A DNA stretch of 64,000 bases from JAEUMG01 sp046349315 (GTDB taxonomy: Bacteria > Pseudomonadota > Alphaproteobacteria > Rhizobiales > Aestuariivirgaceae): positions 22,507 to 86,506 of the forward strand of contig JAXMCQ010000025.1 in assembly GCA_046349315.1 (NCBI GenBank). Direction: 5' to 3'. How positions within the stretch are numbered: position 1 is the first letter of the stretch; every line of letters starts with the position of its first letter. A model generated the notes under the pieces. That model was not told the origin of the DNA and ran no database searches. It saw only the letters and a program-made list of their open reading frames with translations. Position numbers and translations under genes: made by a program. Shown here one piece after another: positions 62,790-64,000 of the stretch.

Positions 62790-64000
62790 CTAACCCAGTT
62801 TCATCCGATCGATGCCGATGAGTTTGTTGTAGACGAAGTAGAGAATGAGGGTCGCGATCAGGAGGATCGTGCCGAAGGCGCAAGCCTTGCCCCAGTTGTT
62901 CTCCTGGTTGATCGCCTGGGCGATGAATCCCGAGACCATCTGATCAGTCGGGCCGCCCACCAGTGCCGGGGTGATGTAATAGCCAAGGCATAGGATGAAA
63001 GTGAGCAGACAGCCGGCCGCGACGCCGGGAAGCGTCTGCGGCATGTAAACTTTGATGAAGGCGGTGAACGGCGTCGCTCCCAATGACTTCGCTGCGCGCA
63101 TATAGGATGGCGAGATCGTCTTCATCACACTGTAGATGGGAAGGAGCGTGAACGGCAGTTGTATATGCGTCATCGCCACGACAGTGCCGAAGCGTGAAAA
63201 GATGAGCTTGAGCGGGCCGGAGGTAAGGCCTAGCCCGATCAGCGACTCGTTCACCACGCCATTATCCTGGAGCAGGATGAACCAGGCCGTGGTGCGCACC
63301 AGCAGCGAAGTCCAGAAGGGCAACAGCACGAAAATCATGAGAATGCTGGCGGTGCGTTGCGGCAAAGTCGCCAAGAGATAGGCAACCGGATAGCCAAGGA
63401 TCAGCGTACAGAGCGTCACCAAAGCGCTGATGCTAATGGTCCGGATCAGGATGTCGACATAGATGGCCCGATCTGGAGCTACTCTTACGATCGAACCGTC
63501 GGTCTGCTGGCGCAGGTCCAGCATGCTGAGCAGATAGTAAGGCGTATATTCACCCGACCCACGCTTGATGACTGCCCAGGTCGCGAGATCGTTCCAAACC
63601 GGATCGATGGCGATCACCGCCTCCTTCCATGGCCCCTGCTCGACCTTGTCAAGCTTGCGACCCGTGGTGATGACCTTGGAGCGGATGCCGGAGAGTTCAT
63701 AATTCATGCGCTTGCCGAGGAGCGCGACGGTCTTGTCTTTCTGTGCTTGCTTGAGATCGCGTGCCAAAGCTTCAAAAGTGGGCTCGCCTGGAACTTCCTT
63801 TCCGTCCCAATTGGAAAGGGTACCGACTGTATTGGGCAAAGTGTTCTTGATGTCCGGATCGTGGATCGCATTGAACAGCATCACCAGGATCGGCACGAGG
63901 AACGTCACGACGACGAAGAGAAAAAGCGGCGCGATCAGCACTATCGCCTTGAGCCGTTCTCGCCGTTCCGCCTGGCGCAGTCTGACGCGAAGCGGAGTTC
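62790..64000 (-). CDS. Polyamine-type ABC transporter permease (PotB-like), partial
   Basis: The first permease of the pair. The reading frame continues through the window edge at 64000 (upstream residues include LRVRLRQAERRERLKAIVLIAP), so the true start lies outside; 403 codons are visible. After helix 1 comes a large periplasmic domain (about 30-150, containing GTLSNWDGKEVPGEP), longer than in classical PotB, then five helices with the EAA loop YMRAAKSLGATPFTAFIKVYMPQTLPG. Upstream potA/D-type genes are expected beyond the window. Confidence 0.88.
   Translation of the reverse strand, partial: TPLRVRLRQAERRERLKAIVLIAPLFLFVVVTFLVPILVMLFNAIHDPDIKNTLPNTVGTLSNWDGKEVPGEPTFEALARDLKQAQKDKTVALLGKRMNYELSGIRSKVITTGRKLDKVEQGPWKEAVIAIDPVWNDLATWAVIKRGSGEYTPYYLLSMLDLRQQTDGSIVRVAPDRAIYVDILIRTISISALVTLCTLILGYPVAYLLATLPQRTASILMIFVLLPFWTSLLVRTTAWFILLQDNGVVNESLIGLGLTSGPLKLIFSRFGTVVAMTHIQLPFTLLPIYSVMKTISPSYMRAAKSLGATPFTAFIKVYMPQTLPGVAAGCLLTFILCLGYYITPALVGGPTDQMVSGFIAQAINQENNWGKACAFGTILLIATLILYFVYNKLIGIDRMKLG

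Overview
This 64 kb window is a chromosomal segment of a high-GC alphaproteobacterium, most likely of the order Hyphomicrobiales (Rhizobiales). The evidence is the conserved alphaproteobacterial gene orders (end of carB then greA; serC-serA behind a serC-type leader; ruvC-ruvA-ruvB-ybgC-tolQRAB-pal-cpoB-tilS-ftsH-folP-glmM), an RpoH-type heat-shock sigma factor, rhizobial-type outer-membrane beta-barrel proteins, HisKA_2 sensor kinase chemistry, and several families of short GC-rich palindromic repeats between genes. I do not claim a genus.

Layout. 1-4.2 kb: end of carB, greA, a glutathione peroxidase, small secreted proteins, a cold-shock protein and a class I glutamine amidotransferase. 4.3-7.5 kb: a minus-strand operon of three transporters (two tandem paralogous MFS proteins and one EamA protein). 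7.9-13.6 kb: an MBL-fold hydrolase, a copC-copD operon in which CopD is fused to cytochrome c and a redoxin-like domain, an MlaC-like periplasmic protein, a DUF5993-dsbB pair and a PilZ protein. 13.7-18.1 kb: a patchier zone with a second cold-shock gene, a cysteine-rich outer-membrane protein flanked by a duplicated gene end, a GNAT acetyltransferase, small hypothetical genes and tRNA-Glu. 18.2-24.9 kb: rluD, a TetR-controlled emrAB efflux operon with two matching operators, and rpoH. 25-32.8 kb: a frameshifted membrane gene, a PhyH-type dioxygenase, a CAP protein, a GGDEF-EAL protein with two co-transcribed unknown genes, and a CHASE3 sensor kinase.

32.8-44.3 kb holds purA, a DUF1326-DUF2182 pair, a DUF4139 secreted protein, the serine operon serC-serA with its leader, a second outer-membrane protein, another EamA transporter and glmM. 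A decayed IS110-family element lies between glmM and folP. From folP to yebC (45.6-60.2 kb) everything is on the minus strand: folP, ftsH, tilS, cpoB, two tandem pal genes, tolB, tolA, tolR, tolQ, ybgC, ruvB, ruvA, a vapBC toxin-antitoxin pair, ruvC and yebC. This covers the Tol-Pal envelope machine and Holliday-junction processing. The window ends with a NUDIX hydrolase, an ankyrin-repeat protein and two polyamine-type ABC permeases, the last cut by the window edge.

Most of the window is conserved housekeeping DNA. The places that repay a second look are: the tandem pal genes; vapBC interrupting ruvCAB, with its palindromic operator; the IS110 remnant with a strong hairpin where a bridge RNA would lie; the CopD-cytochrome-redoxin fusion; the DUF1326-DUF2182 pair; the serC leader that folds over the ribosome binding site; and the one-base frameshift in the membrane gene near 25.2 kb. 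I found no CRISPR array, prophage or clear defence island.
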